Positions 1 through 6,908 of a stretch of DNA of 10,234 bases are shown here, one piece after another (the first letter of the stretch is position 1; every line of letters begins with the position of its first letter). The position numbers and the translations under genes were made by a program. The notes under the pieces were generated by a model, which saw nothing but the letters and a program-made list of their open reading frames with translations, did not search any database and was not told the origin of the DNA. The stretch comes from Eubacteriaceae bacterium (GTDB lineage Bacteria; Bacillota; Clostridia; Eubacteriales; Anaerofustaceae), in the NCBI GenBank assembly GCA_017613995.1, contig JAGACT010000109.1, positions 1-10,234 on the forward strand, in the 5' to 3' direction.

Positions 1-60
1 GGAGCGTCCCTGGAGATGCTGGAGGGCAAGGTCCTTCCGGGCGTCGCCATTATGGAGTAA
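1..60 (+). CDS. pgk: phosphoglycerate kinase, C-terminal end (partial)
   Basis: Only the last 19 codons and the TAA stop are present. The peptide ends GASLEMLEGKVLPGVAIME. The pattern G-A-S-L-E-x-L-E-G-K-x-L-P-G-V is the strongly conserved C-terminus of phosphoglycerate kinase, whose GGGxSLEFLEGKxLPG segment closes the C-terminal nucleotide-binding domain. The enzyme transfers phosphate from 1,3-bisphosphoglycerate to ADP in the cytoplasm. The gene lies 14 bases before tpiA in the same direction, and pgk-tpi-pgm is a classic glycolytic order in Bacillota, which supports the call despite the short fragment. The 5' part is outside the window. Confidence 0.9.
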   Translation, partial: GASLEMLEGKVLPGVAIME

Positions 61-74
61 GGGGAGACAGCCGT

Positions 75-800
75 ATGAGAAAGAACATTATCGCCGGCAA
101 CTGGAAGATGAACAAGACCGCTTCCCAGGCCTCCGAATTCCTTCACGAGCTTTCATCCCGCATGGGATCGAAGGACGAGGTGGTGATATTCCCGCCCTAC
201 CTTTCCGTGGCGGCGGCCGTGGAGGCCCTGAAGGGCACGAAGGTGCGCGTAGGCGTCCAGAACATGCACTTCGAGGATTCCGGTGCCTTCACCGGCGAGG
301 TATCCGCGGACATGATCCTGGAGAGCGGCTGCGAATACGTCCTCATCGGCCATTCCGAGAGAAGGAAGTATTTCGCGGAGACCGACGAAACGGTGAACCT
401 CAAGACGAAGAAAGCCCTGCAGAAGGGTCTGATCCCCATGGTATGCGTGGGAGAGGATCTGGACGAAAGGGAGAAGGACCTTACCTTCGACGTCATCGGG
501 CGCCAGCTAGAGATCGGTCTTTCCGGCATCGCCCCCGCTTCGGTGGTGATCGCCTACGAGCCCGTATGGGCCATCGGCACCGGCAGGACAGCCACCGACG
601 AACAGGCCCAGGAGGTATGCGCCTTCATCAGAAAGACCATCGCGAAGATGGGTTTCGCTGCCGATGAGATCAGCATCCTCTACGGAGGAAGCGTCAAGGG
701 ATCCAACATATCTTCCCTGATGGCCATGCCGGACATAGACGGAGCCCTGGTGGGGGGAGCTGCCCTCACCGAGGATTTCATAAACATAATCAACTATTAG
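75..800 (+). CDS. tpiA: triose-phosphate isomerase
   Basis: A 241-residue protein that interconverts dihydroxyacetone phosphate and glyceraldehyde 3-phosphate in glycolysis and gluconeogenesis; the family is a cytoplasmic dimeric TIM barrel. All catalytic elements are visible: N9-W-K11-M-N13 with the catalytic lysine K11, the IGHSERR motif with electrophile H93, AYEPVWAIGTG with the catalytic base E162 followed by the flexible phosphate-gripping loop, and YGGSV near residues 203-207 for phosphate binding. The length is slightly below the usual 248-255 but no motif is missing. The ATG is preceded by GGGGAG eight bases upstream. The gene begins 14 bases after pgk, so both are probably one transcript. 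A stable hairpin follows before gpmI. Confidence 0.98.
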   Translation: MRKNIIAGNWKMNKTASQASEFLHELSSRMGSKDEVVIFPPYLSVAAAVEALKGTKVRVGVQNMHFEDSGAFTGEVSADMILESGCEYVLIGHSERRKYFAETDETVNLKTKKALQKGLIPMVCVGEDLDEREKDLTFDVIGRQLEIGLSGIAPASVVIAYEPVWAIGTGRTATDEQAQEVCAFIRKTIAKMGFAADEISILYGGSVKGSNISSLMAMPDIDGALVGGAALTEDFINIINY

Positions 801-810
801 AACAGATTTG

Positions 811-842
811 AAACATGCCGCCGCACTGCGGCGGCATGTTTT
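811..842 (+). terminator. GC-rich hairpin with short T-run between tpiA and gpmI
   Basis: A perfect 14-base-pair inverted repeat has arms at 811-824 and 828-841 (left arm AAACATGCCGCCGC) and a 3-base loop ACT. It ends in TTTT (839-842), three of whose bases are also in the stem. It has the form of an intrinsic terminator with a weak U-tract. The gpmI ribosome-binding site GGAGGAG (844-850) starts two bases after the stem. Because no promoter fits between this hairpin and the gpmI start at 853, gpmI must be read through it or be transcribed from inside tpiA. It may therefore be an attenuator or an mRNA-processing or stabilising hairpin rather than an operon end. Confidence 0.7.
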
Positions 843-852
843 CGGAGGAGCT

Positions 853-2385
853 ATGGACAATAAGGCGCTTCTTATGATCCTGGACGGATACGGTCACGGA
901 AGGGATTACGAATACAACGCGGTGACCCGCTCCGACAGCCCGTTCCTCAAGGGCCTGTGGGAAAAGTACCCGGTGGGGCTATTGAAGTGCAGCGGTGAGG
1001 CCGTGGGCCTTCCCGCGGGACAGATGGGGAACAGCGAAGTCGGACACATGAACATCGGCTCCGGCAGGGTGATCTTCCAGGACCTTTCCCGCATATCCAA
1101 CGCCATCGCCGACGGCAGCTTTTTCGAGAACCCGGCTCTGACAGAGGCCTGCCGCCGCACCCTCGATACGGGGGGAGCCCTGCATCTTATGGGCCTCGTT
1201 TCCGACGGAGGGGTCCATTCTTCGCTGGAGCATCTCTTCGCGCTGGTGGATCTGGCCAAAAGACAGGGAGTGAAGGACGTGTTCATCCACTGCTTCATGG
1301 ACGGCAGGGATACCCTTCCCACCTCCGGAGCCGGATTCATTCAGCAGCTGGAGGAGTACCTGGAGCAGAAGGGCACCGGCAGGATAGCTTCCGTCAGCGG
1401 CAGATACTACGCCATGGACCGGGACAGCAACTACGACAGGATACAGAAGGCCTACGACGCCCTGACGCTGCTGGAAGGGGAGCACGCTTCATCCGCCGGG
1501 GAGGCGGTCAGAAATTCCTACGAAAAGGGAGTGACGGACGAGTTCATCGTGCCATGCGTTATCGACGGGGCCTGCCCGATAAGGGACGGCGACAGCGTGG
1601 TCTTCTTCAACTTCCGCGCCGACAGGGCAAGGCAGCTCACCAGGACCCTCACGGAAAAAGACTTCACCGCTTTCGGGCGCAGGGTGTTTCCCGACGTATA
1701 CTTCGTATGCATGACCCTGTATGACGAGACTCTTCGCAACGTATCCCTGGCCTACGGCCCCGAGATACCGAAAAACACCCTGGGAGAGTACCTGTCGTCC
1801 CTGGGAGTGAGACAGTTTCGGATCGCGGAAACGGAAAAGTACGCCCACGTCACCTACTTCTTCGACGGAGGGGTGGAGGAGGGCTATCCCCTGGAGGAGA
1901 AGGTGCTGATTCCTTCCCCCAAGGTGGCCACCTACGACCTGAAGCCCGAGATGAGCGCATTTGAGGTCACGGACAGGCTTATAGAGGCCATGGACAGCGG
2001 GGAGTACGGATGCATAGTCGTGAATTACGCCAACTGCGACATGGTGGGCCACACGGGTTCCTTCGAGGCCGCCAAGAAAGCGGTGGAAGCCGTGGACGGA
2101 TGTGTCCGCAGGGTTTACGAAGCGTCCCTGAGGGACGGTTATACCGTAATGGTCACCGCGGACCACGGAAACGCCGAGGTCATGATGGAGAACGGCGAAC
2201 CCATAACGTCCCATACCACCAACGACGTGTTCTTCTGTGTCATGTCCGATGATGTCGCATCCGTCTCCGACGGTTCTCTCAGGGACATCGCACCCACGGT
2301 GCTGGACGTGATGGGGCTTAAGGTCCCGTCCGAGATGACCGGAAAGAGCCTTATTGAAAGAAAACATCAGGGAGGTACAAAATGA
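853..2385 (+). CDS. gpmI: 2,3-bisphosphoglycerate-independent phosphoglycerate mutase
   Basis: A 510-residue, Mn-dependent alkaline-phosphatase-fold mutase that converts 3-phosphoglycerate to 2-phosphoglycerate through a phosphoserine intermediate. The metal and catalytic residues are all visible: D11 (LDGYG), nucleophile S61 in MGNSEVGHMNIGSG, H122 in SDGGVH, R152/D153 in MDGRD, R184 and R190, the FNFRADRARQLTR stretch from residue 252 (R255, R258), K329 and H332, D396/H400 in DMVGHTG, D437/H438 in TADHGN and H454 in SHTTND. I chose the ATG at 853 because GGAGGAG lies just before it, the LLMILDGYG motif follows as in the family, and the result is the usual length. An in-frame extension to 808 would be encoded by the intergenic hairpin. 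Its stop overlaps the start of the next gene (ATGA). No enolase gene follows. Confidence 0.97.
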   Translation: MDNKALLMILDGYGHGRDYEYNAVTRSDSPFLKGLWEKYPVGLLKCSGEAVGLPAGQMGNSEVGHMNIGSGRVIFQDLSRISNAIADGSFFENPALTEACRRTLDTGGALHLMGLVSDGGVHSSLEHLFALVDLAKRQGVKDVFIHCFMDGRDTLPTSGAGFIQQLEEYLEQKGTGRIASVSGRYYAMDRDSNYDRIQKAYDALTLLEGEHASSAGEAVRNSYEKGVTDEFIVPCVIDGACPIRDGDSVVFFNFRADRARQLTRTLTEKDFTAFGRRVFPDVYFVCMTLYDETLRNVSLAYGPEIPKNTLGEYLSSLGVRQFRIAETEKYAHVTYFFDGGVEEGYPLEEKVLIPSPKVATYDLKPEMSAFEVTDRLIEAMDSGEYGCIVVNYANCDMVGHTGSFEAAKKAVEAVDGCVRRVYEASLRDGYTVMVTADHGNAEVMMENGEPITSHTTNDVFFCVMSDDVASVSDGSLRDIAPTVLDVMGLKVPSEMTGKSLIERKHQGGTK

Positions 2386-3161
2386 GAAAAAAAGACACGG
2401 GTTACGTATGCCCCGTATGTTCGAGCCCGGTGAGCCCGGAAAACCGTTACTGCCCCGTGTGCGGGAGCCTTCTGAACTGGCAGCAGAACTACCAGAGCAG
2501 TCAGAGCGCGCCTCCCCGGGGAGCCGGCAGGGGCACTTCGAAGGGACTGAGGATCGCCCTGATCGTGCTTTGCGTGATCATGGTCTGCGGCCTCGGAGTG
2601 TATTATGCCTATGATCAGGGATGGCTTCCCTACGGCAGTTCATCCTCGACCCACCACACCTCCGGTACTTCCGGGACCTCCAATCCCCCCAGGGACGCCA
2701 AGGAGGAGACCTACCAGAAGGCCCTTGCCCTGATGGCGGAGGGAAAATATACGGACGCCCACGAGCTCCTTTTCGAGATCAGAGGCTACAAGGACGTGGA
2801 AGACCTTCTGAAGAGCAACTTTTTCATGGTCCTCAAGGAGATCATCTCTGAGAACCTGATATCCGACGAATACTGCTACTACGAATACCTCTTCGACGAG
2901 CAGGAGCGCACCATTACCGTGTGGATCGACATGTACGACAGCTTCGCCAACGTCATCCCCCTGGACAAGCCCGAGGACTGGGACGAACTGGGAGAGAACA
3001 TGGCGGAACTGGGCGCGGCATGCATCGAGATGGCCGAGCTCTCCGGCTTTACAGGGGACGAAGCCATCCACATCCTGGTGGAGTTCAGGAATTATGAGAC
3101 CAAGAAGGTCTACCTCAGGGTCAGGGACGACAGGGTGACGTATTCCCTGTTCGCCAACTGA
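2382..3161 (+). CDS. zinc-ribbon, single-pass membrane protein with TPR-like segment, function unknown
   Basis: A 259-residue protein of unknown function. Residues 10-28 hold two CPxC pairs (C10/C13 and C24/C27, CPVC...CPVCG), a small zinc ribbon as found at the N-terminus of many Clostridia membrane proteins. A hydrophobic segment at about 56-77 (LRIALIVLCVIMVCGLGVYY) is the single membrane span, followed by a Ser/Thr/Gly-rich linker (85-101). Residues 110-144 resemble one TPR-like helical pair with the A-x-x-x-M-A-E-G-K-Y-x-D-A pattern and a GYKDV ending. The C-terminal 110 residues are acidic and unrecognised. The arrangement predicts a cytoplasmic zinc ribbon and an external C-terminal domain. 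The ATG overlaps the gpmI stop by four bases and has GGAGG seven bases upstream inside gpmI, so translation is probably coupled to the glycolytic mutase. I cannot assign a role. Confidence 0.85.
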   Translation: MRKKDTGYVCPVCSSPVSPENRYCPVCGSLLNWQQNYQSSQSAPPRGAGRGTSKGLRIALIVLCVIMVCGLGVYYAYDQGWLPYGSSSSTHHTSGTSGTSNPPRDAKEETYQKALALMAEGKYTDAHELLFEIRGYKDVEDLLKSNFFMVLKEIISENLISDEYCYYEYLFDEQERTITVWIDMYDSFANVIPLDKPEDWDELGENMAELGAACIEMAELSGFTGDEAIHILVEFRNYETKKVYLRVRDDRVTYSLFAN

Positions 3162-3186
3162 GAAGCAGAAATCACAGTCATCAGAA

Positions 3187-3217
3187 CGGGGCCTCCGGCA
3201 TTATGCCGGAGGCCCCG
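3187..3217. terminator. perfect GC hairpin between convergent genes, lacking a U-tract
   Basis: Inverted arms at 3187-3200 (CGGGGCCTCCGGCA) and 3204-3217 with a 3-base loop TTA give a perfect 14-base-pair stem. It lies 25 bases after the zinc-ribbon gene stop and 39 bases beyond the stop of the convergent SRAP gene. Neither strand has a proper T-run after the stem: the + side continues GAATGATTAATGG, the - side TTCTGATGAC. It may still end transcription from both sides, or protect 3' ends. The position between convergent stops supports a terminator role; the missing U-tract lowers confidence. Confidence 0.6.
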
Positions 3218-3256
3218 AATGATTAATGGTCCCGAAGAGGTGCAATAACCCCTTTT

Positions 3257-3829
3257 CTACTGAGGCGTGTATTCCATCTCCGTGAAGGCGCCTTCGATGA
3301 TCCTGTCCGCGTCGCGGCTCAGCTCCAGCCACGCCCCCGCGTCCTTTTCCCGGAAGATGACCGGCATCCTGTCGTGGATGAAGGCTATGTCCGGGGAGCT
3401 TTCCCGGGTGAGGATGGAAAAGACCGCACCGTCATCCTCCGTGCGGTAGATCCCCGCCATGAAGAATATATCCTCGTCCTTCGGACGGATCAGATACTTC
3501 CTTTTCCCGTTATCCGTCTTTTCCCATTCATAATATCCCGACGCGGGTATCAGGCAGCGGTGTGAACGCATCCCCTCCGAGAACATGCTCTTCGAGGAGG
3601 CGCTCTCGCTTCTGGAATTGAAAACCAGCTTCCCGTCCGACAGGCTGTAGCCCCACCTCATGCAGAAGGCGTCGGGCTTCATCTGCTTCGAGAGGGCCAG
3701 TACAGCGGCCATGGATCCCGGGACCAGGTCCCCGGTGGCGGGTTCCTGCCCCTTTTTCCTCAGGGAGGAAAGCATCCTGGTTATGTATGTCCTGCTGGAT
3801 TCATCCGGGAAAAGGTATCTTCCGCACAT
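3257..3829 (-). CDS. SRAP domain protein (HMCES/YedK family abasic-site crosslinker)
   Basis: A 190-residue protein of the SOS-response-associated peptidase family. Members bind abasic sites in single-stranded DNA and form a stable covalent crosslink through the N-terminal cysteine exposed after Met removal. The sequence starts MCGRY, placing the reactive Cys at position 2. N71 in FNSRSE, E101 in ASGYYEWE and H152 in FIHDRMP match the conserved active-site Asn, Glu and His of the family. The length is slightly below that of E. coli YedK. AAGGAG ends six bases upstream of the ATG. The gene lies just downstream of the M23 peptidase terminator with only 17 bases between T-run and start, so it probably depends on read-through from ftsEX or on a promoter inside the peptidase gene. 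No LexA-like box was recognised in the short upstream gap. Confidence 0.95.
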   Translation of the reverse strand: MCGRYLFPDESSRTYITRMLSSLRKKGQEPATGDLVPGSMAAVLALSKQMKPDAFCMRWGYSLSDGKLVFNSRSESASSKSMFSEGMRSHRCLIPASGYYEWEKTDNGKRKYLIRPKDEDIFFMAGIYRTEDDGAVFSILTRESSPDIAFIHDRMPVIFREKDAGAWLELSRDADRIIEGAFTEMEYTPQ

Positions 3830-3846
3830 GGGCGCTCCTTTCGTTC

Positions 3847-3869
3847 AAAAACGGGCCCGAAGGGGCCCG
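3847..3869 (-). terminator. intrinsic terminator of the ftsE-ftsX-M23 unit
   Basis: On the - strand the stem CGGGCCC (3863-3869) pairs with GGGCCCG (3852-3858) around a CTTC loop and is followed at once by TTTTT (the AAAAA at 3847-3851). It begins 12 bases after the M23 peptidase stop and ends 17 bases before the SRAP gene start. This is a convincing rho-independent terminator for leftward transcription. Confidence 0.85.
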
Positions 3870-3881
3870 CGTTCTTTTCCG

Positions 3882-5081
3882 TTATTTCGTAAGCCATTCC
3901 AGGGGATTCACGTTGTCCCCGTTGATGATGATCTCGAAGTGCAGGTGGTATCCGGTGGAGTTACCGGTGGTCCCCACATATCCGATGGTCTCTCCCTGCA
4001 TCACCACGTCCCCCACGTCCACCGCGTAGGAGTTGAGGTGGGCGCACAGGCACTTGTAGGTGTTTCCGTTCTCGTCACGGCCCAGATCCACGATGATGCA
4101 GTTGCCGTATTCGCCGTACCAGGAAGCCCTGAGGATCTTCCCGTTGGCGGGGGCTATGATCTTGGCGTTTCTCGGAGCTCCTATGTCTATGCCGTAATGC
4201 CACTCGTAGCCGTGGAACGGGCATATCCTCCATCCGTAGTAGTCGGTTATCGTATAGTATCCCGGGGTCGGCCACAGGAAGGTGGTGTAGTTGTTCGCGA
4301 AATCTCCGGAGGAATTCTTTTCCGCCAGGATCTTTCTGAGTTCGTAGGCTTCGTCCTTCAGCGAATCCGCCTGGGCCACCCAGTAGTCCTTGAGGGCCGC
4401 CACCTGGGTCACGGCGTCGTTTTTTATCTGCATCTGGTCTTCCAGATCGGATTCCTTGGCCTTGAGCTGCACCATCATCTCTTCCAGCGCCAGCTCCTGC
4501 TCCTCGATGAGGGCTCTCTGGGCGTCGATCAGGTTCTCGGTGTCCCTGAGCCTCCTGGCGATCTCATTGTCGTAGGCTATGATGGCGCTGATGGCGGTGG
4601 CTCTGGATATGAAGTCGGAGAAGCTCTCGGAACCGAAGAGCACTTCCAGGTAGCCGTTGTCTCCGTACATGTACATGGCCACCATCCTCTCCTCCAGCTG
4701 CTTCTGGTAGGCGACCTTGTCAGCGGTGGCCTTCTCCAGGTTCGTCTGGGCGGTGTCGAGCTTGAGCTTCGCGGCGTTTATCTGGGCGTTGAGGTCCACG
4801 ATCTCCTTTTCCACCTGGGATATCTGCTTGTCCAGTATCTGTATCTCCTCCTGCAGGGCCTTGGCGTACTTGGCCTGTTCGTTGGCGTTGTCCCGGTAGG
4901 TCTGGATCTGTGCCTCCAGTTCCTTGAGATAGGCTCTCTGTTCCTCCTCGGTCATGTCGTCGATATTTACGGTGCCGTCATCGTCTTCGTCTTCCGCCAG
5001 GGCCATCATCGGCACGGCGGAGAAGATCATTACGAGCACCATGAGAACGGACAGTATCCGAAGGATCCTTTTCTTTCTCAT
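3882..5081 (-). CDS. secreted coiled-coil M23 murein endopeptidase, FtsEX-associated (EnvC/CwlO/PcsB-like role)
   Basis: A 399-residue exported peptidoglycan hydrolase. Residues 1-29 form a signal peptide: RKKR, a hydrophobic core, and a likely signal peptidase I site after A27-L-A29. An acidic stretch (30-35) follows, then two long coiled coils (about 44-135 and 170-255) separated by a hinge with the pattern R-x-x-A-M-Y-x-Y-G...F-S-D-F-I-S-R (about 132-160) typical of FtsEX-controlled hydrolases. The C-terminal M23/LytM domain (about 275-399) has Zn ligands H295 and D299 (HYGID) and H381 (HLHFE), plus catalytic H348 and H379, so it should be active. The ATG at 5081 was preferred over the adjacent TTG because AGAGG is six bases before it. 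It starts 10 bases after ftsX. FtsEX ATPase cycles are known to activate such partners in B. subtilis (CwlO) and streptococci (PcsB); that FtsEX here does the same is inferred from position. Confidence 0.93.
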   Translation of the reverse strand: MRKKRILRILSVLMVLVMIFSAVPMMALAEDEDDDGTVNIDDMTEEEQRAYLKELEAQIQTYRDNANEQAKYAKALQEEIQILDKQISQVEKEIVDLNAQINAAKLKLDTAQTNLEKATADKVAYQKQLEERMVAMYMYGDNGYLEVLFGSESFSDFISRATAISAIIAYDNEIARRLRDTENLIDAQRALIEEQELALEEMMVQLKAKESDLEDQMQIKNDAVTQVAALKDYWVAQADSLKDEAYELRKILAEKNSSGDFANNYTTFLWPTPGYYTITDYYGWRICPFHGYEWHYGIDIGAPRNAKIIAPANGKILRASWYGEYGNCIIVDLGRDENGNTYKCLCAHLNSYAVDVGDVVMQGETIGYVGTTGNSTGYHLHFEIIINGDNVNPLEWLTK

Positions 5082-5091
5082 CAAAAACCTC

Positions 5092-5997
5092 TCAGACCTT
5101 AAGAAATTTCTTTATGGAGAAGCTGCTTCCCACGGCTCCGAGAAGGATGCCGTAGACCAGGAAGATCAGCGATATCTCTCTGAGCACCATTGACGCGGGG
5201 GCCAGGGAAGTGCCGAAGGGCAGCACCGCGGCGCTGCCGGCGATGAGCCCCACCACGTAATAGTACAGATTCCTCAGAAGGAGTATGGAGAAGAGGGATC
5301 CGCACACTCCCAGGAGGGTCCCTTCGATCAGGAAGGGGCAGCGTATGTACCAGTCCGTGGCTCCGACGTATTTCATGATGGATATCTCGTTGCGTCTGGA
5401 GAACACCGTGAGCTTGATGGTGTTGAAGATGATGAACACCGCTATCAGGGACAGTATGGCGAACATCACCCAGGTGACGGTATTGATGAAAGCGTTGAAC
5501 TTAAGAAGCCTTCTAACCGTCTCCTCACCGTAGACCGCGTCCTTGACTCCTTCCATCTCCACCGCCTTGAGATACGCAGTCTCGATGAAGGAGGCGTCCT
5601 CGAAGGTGACGATGAAGGCTGCCGGCAGGGGAGAGTTCTCCTCGGTGTAGCTGGAGATGATGGATGCGTTCTTTTCTCCCAGCGTGGCCCTAAAGCTCTG
5701 CAGTGCCTCCGCCTTGGACTGGTATTCCACGTCTCCGACGCCTTCGCAGGAGAGCAGTCCCTTGTAGACCTCCTCCTGGACCACGGAGGGAATGGAGTCT
5801 TCCAGATAGACCTTGAGCTGCAGGTTCGCTTCGATGTTGTCAGTGAGATAGTTTATGTTTATCGCCAGGGACAGCACCACGCCCACTATGACCAGCGCGC
5901 TCACCACGGAAAGGATGCTGGCCACGCTCATCACGGAATTGCGCCGTATGTTGTTGACTGCGTCCCTGAAGAAGACCTTGATCGTATAGAGTTTCAA
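5092..5997 (-). CDS. ftsX: cell division ABC transporter permease FtsX (TTG start)
   Basis: A 301-residue membrane subunit of FtsEX, which does not transport a solute but passes ATP-driven shape changes to a cell-wall hydrolase outside. The N-terminal segment with NIRRNSVMSVASI leads into TM1 (about 23-46). A large extracellular loop (about 47-170) is the presumed hydrolase-docking part. TM2 lies at about 171-197, TM3 at 222-245 and TM4 at 275-294. The cytoplasmic SRRNEISIMKYVGA motif (200-213) after TM2 is characteristic of FtsX. Position 220 is Cys (IRCPFLIEG), where Trp is common in relatives. The start is TTG: its TTGA overlaps the ftsE stop, AGGAGG lies nine bases upstream, and starting at the next Met (residue 23) would delete the conserved N-terminus. 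Confidence 0.96.
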   Translation of the reverse strand: MKLYTIKVFFRDAVNNIRRNSVMSVASILSVVSALVIVGVVLSLAININYLTDNIEANLQLKVYLEDSIPSVVQEEVYKGLLSCEGVGDVEYQSKAEALQSFRATLGEKNASIISSYTEENSPLPAAFIVTFEDASFIETAYLKAVEMEGVKDAVYGEETVRRLLKFNAFINTVTWVMFAILSLIAVFIIFNTIKLTVFSRRNEISIMKYVGATDWYIRCPFLIEGTLLGVCGSLFSILLLRNLYYYVVGLIAGSAAVLPFGTSLAPASMVLREISLIFLVYGILLGAVGSSFSIKKFLKV

Positions 5998-6674
5998 TTG
6001 TAGTATCCTCCTACCCTGTCGCCCACCAGCTGACCTTTCTGCAGGGACAGCACTCTCTTCTTGAGCCTGTCCACCATGGTGATGTCGTGGGTGGCGATAA
6101 TAACTGTGGTCCCCAGCTTGTTGATGTCCAGAAGCAGGTTCATGATGCCGGAACTGGTGACCGGATCCAGGTTGCCCGTGGGCTCATCGCAGATGAGGAT
6201 ACGGGGGTTGTTTACTATGGAACGGGCTATGGCGACCCTCTGCTGTTCTCCTCCGGAGAGGGTCTCCGGGAACTTTCTGGATTTGTCCCTGAGTCCCACC
6301 ATGGAGAGGATCTTGGGCACTATCCTGGCGATGTTCTTGGGGTCCGCCTGGACTGCCTCCATGGCGAAGGCCACGTTGTCGAACACGGTGCGGTTCTCCA
6401 GCAGCTTGTAATCCTGGAACACCACTCCGATCCTCCTGCGGTAGTAGGGGAGCTTGCGGTCGCTTATCTCCTTAAGATCCGTTCCCGAGATGGTTATGGT
6501 GCCCTCGGTGGGTACCATTTCCCTCAGAAGGAGCTTAATGAAGGTGGATTTTCCCGCGCCGCTCTTTCCCACCAGGAAAACGAACTCGCCCTGGTCGATG
6601 GTCAGGTTGATGTCCCTGAGGGCGTATCCCTCCTCGCCTTCATACTGCATTGAAACATTGACGAAATCGATCAT
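5994..6674 (-). CDS. ftsE: cell division ATP-binding protein FtsE
   Basis: A 226-residue ABC ATPase that forms a cytoplasmic dimer on FtsX and powers control of peptidoglycan hydrolases. Motifs in order: Walker A GKSGAGKST (36-44), Q-loop Q87 in VVFQDYKLL (the DYKLL form is typical of FtsE), signature LSGGEQQR (139-146), Walker B ILICDEPTGNLD with D163/E164, and H-loop H196 in ATHD. Length is normal for the family. The ATG has GGGAG six bases upstream and an extended -10 promoter about 37 bases upstream. It is the first gene of a leftward unit ftsE-ftsX-M23 peptidase, diverging from the sortase gene. Confidence 0.98.
   Translation of the reverse strand: MIDFVNVSMQYEGEEGYALRDINLTIDQGEFVFLVGKSGAGKSTFIKLLLREMVPTEGTITISGTDLKEISDRKLPYYRRRIGVVFQDYKLLENRTVFDNVAFAMEAVQADPKNIARIVPKILSMVGLRDKSRKFPETLSGGEQQRVAIARSIVNNPRILICDEPTGNLDPVTSSGIMNLLLDINKLGTTVIIATHDITMVDRLKKRVLSLQKGQLVGDRVGGYYN
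6007..6012 (-). promoter_or_regulatory. ribosome-binding site deciding the ftsX TTG start
   Basis: AGGAGG on the - strand lies inside the last codons of ftsE, nine bases before the TTG used by ftsX. Together with the TTGA overlap of the ftsE stop it supports a non-ATG start and coupled translation of the two subunits. Confidence 0.75.
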
Positions 6675-6710
6675 GTTCCACTCCCGAATATTTTTCTTTT
6701 TTATCGATTT

Positions 6711-6719
6711 ATTATATCA
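6711..6719 (-). promoter_or_regulatory. extended -10 promoter for ftsE
   Basis: On the - strand the sequence is TGATATAAT, a perfect TGnTATAAT extended -10 for the vegetative sigma factor. No good -35 hexamer is seen at 16-18 bases upstream, which extended -10 promoters tolerate. The inferred start of transcription is about 30 bases before the ftsE ATG. Confidence 0.7.
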
Positions 6720-6772
6720 CATCATAGGGGCGGTACGGCATATTCAATAATTAAAATTGCATGGGTGCGGGC

Positions 6773-6789
6773 TTAAGACGGTATTAACG
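6773..6789 (+). promoter_or_regulatory. paired TTAA element, copy 1 (TTAAGA-N5-TTAACG)
   Basis: TTAAGA at 6773-6778, five bases (CGGTA), then TTAACG at 6784-6789; the two halves repeat every 11 bases, about one helical turn. A further TTAAAA at 6751 is in the same 11-base phase. The form resembles PhoP/PhoB-type direct repeats bound by OmpR-family regulators. It lies far upstream of the sortase promoter (about 90 bases before the -35), on the ftsE side. Confidence 0.4.
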
Positions 6790-6850
6790 GGACAGGGCGG
6801 CACTGCCGGCTCGCCTCATGCGCAGGAGAGAGGATACCCTATTCGTGCCG

Positions 6851-6867
6851 TTAAAATAAGATTAACG
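6851..6867 (+). promoter_or_regulatory. paired TTAA element, copy 2 (TTAAAA-N5-TTAACG), upstream of the sortase promoter
   Basis: TTAAAA at 6851-6856, TAAGA spacer, TTAACG at 6862-6867, with the same 11-base period as the copies at 6773 and 9321. It ends 10 bases before the predicted sortase -35 (6878), which is the usual place for an activator box. It also contains the short inverted repeat GTTAA...TTAAC (6850-6866), so a dimeric repressor operator is an alternative reading. Confidence 0.45.
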
Positions 6868-6877
6868 TGGCGGCAGT

Positions 6878-6908
6878 TTGGATATCTTCTCCCCAGTTGT
6901 GCTATAAT
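6878..6908 (+). promoter_or_regulatory. sortase gene promoter
   Basis: TGCTATAAT at 6900-6908 is a perfect extended -10. TTGGAT at 6878-6883 is a possible -35, with a long 19-base spacer to TATAAT. Transcription should start near 6915. That would exclude the upstream in-frame GTG at 6914 as a start and favours the ATG at 6929. Confidence 0.7.

Noticed and set aside
808..852. Fifteen-codon N-terminal extension of gpmI
   Set aside because: It would be translated from the intergenic hairpin, has no ribosome-binding site, and the family start fits the ATG at 853.
3660..5102. Stop-free 480-codon reading frame on the + strand, opposite the M23 peptidase and the SRAP gene 5' end
   Set aside because: Its register matches the codons of the M23 gene on the other strand, where a stop would need TTA, CTA or TCA codons that this GC-rich gene avoids. 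The M23 gene has a full set of catalytic residues and a signal peptide; the + strand product is Val/His/Gly-rich with no recognisable domain.
6819..6860. Thirteen-codon ORF in the ftsE-sortase gap
   Set aside because: No upstream ribosome-binding site and it runs into the regulatory elements; nothing supports translation.
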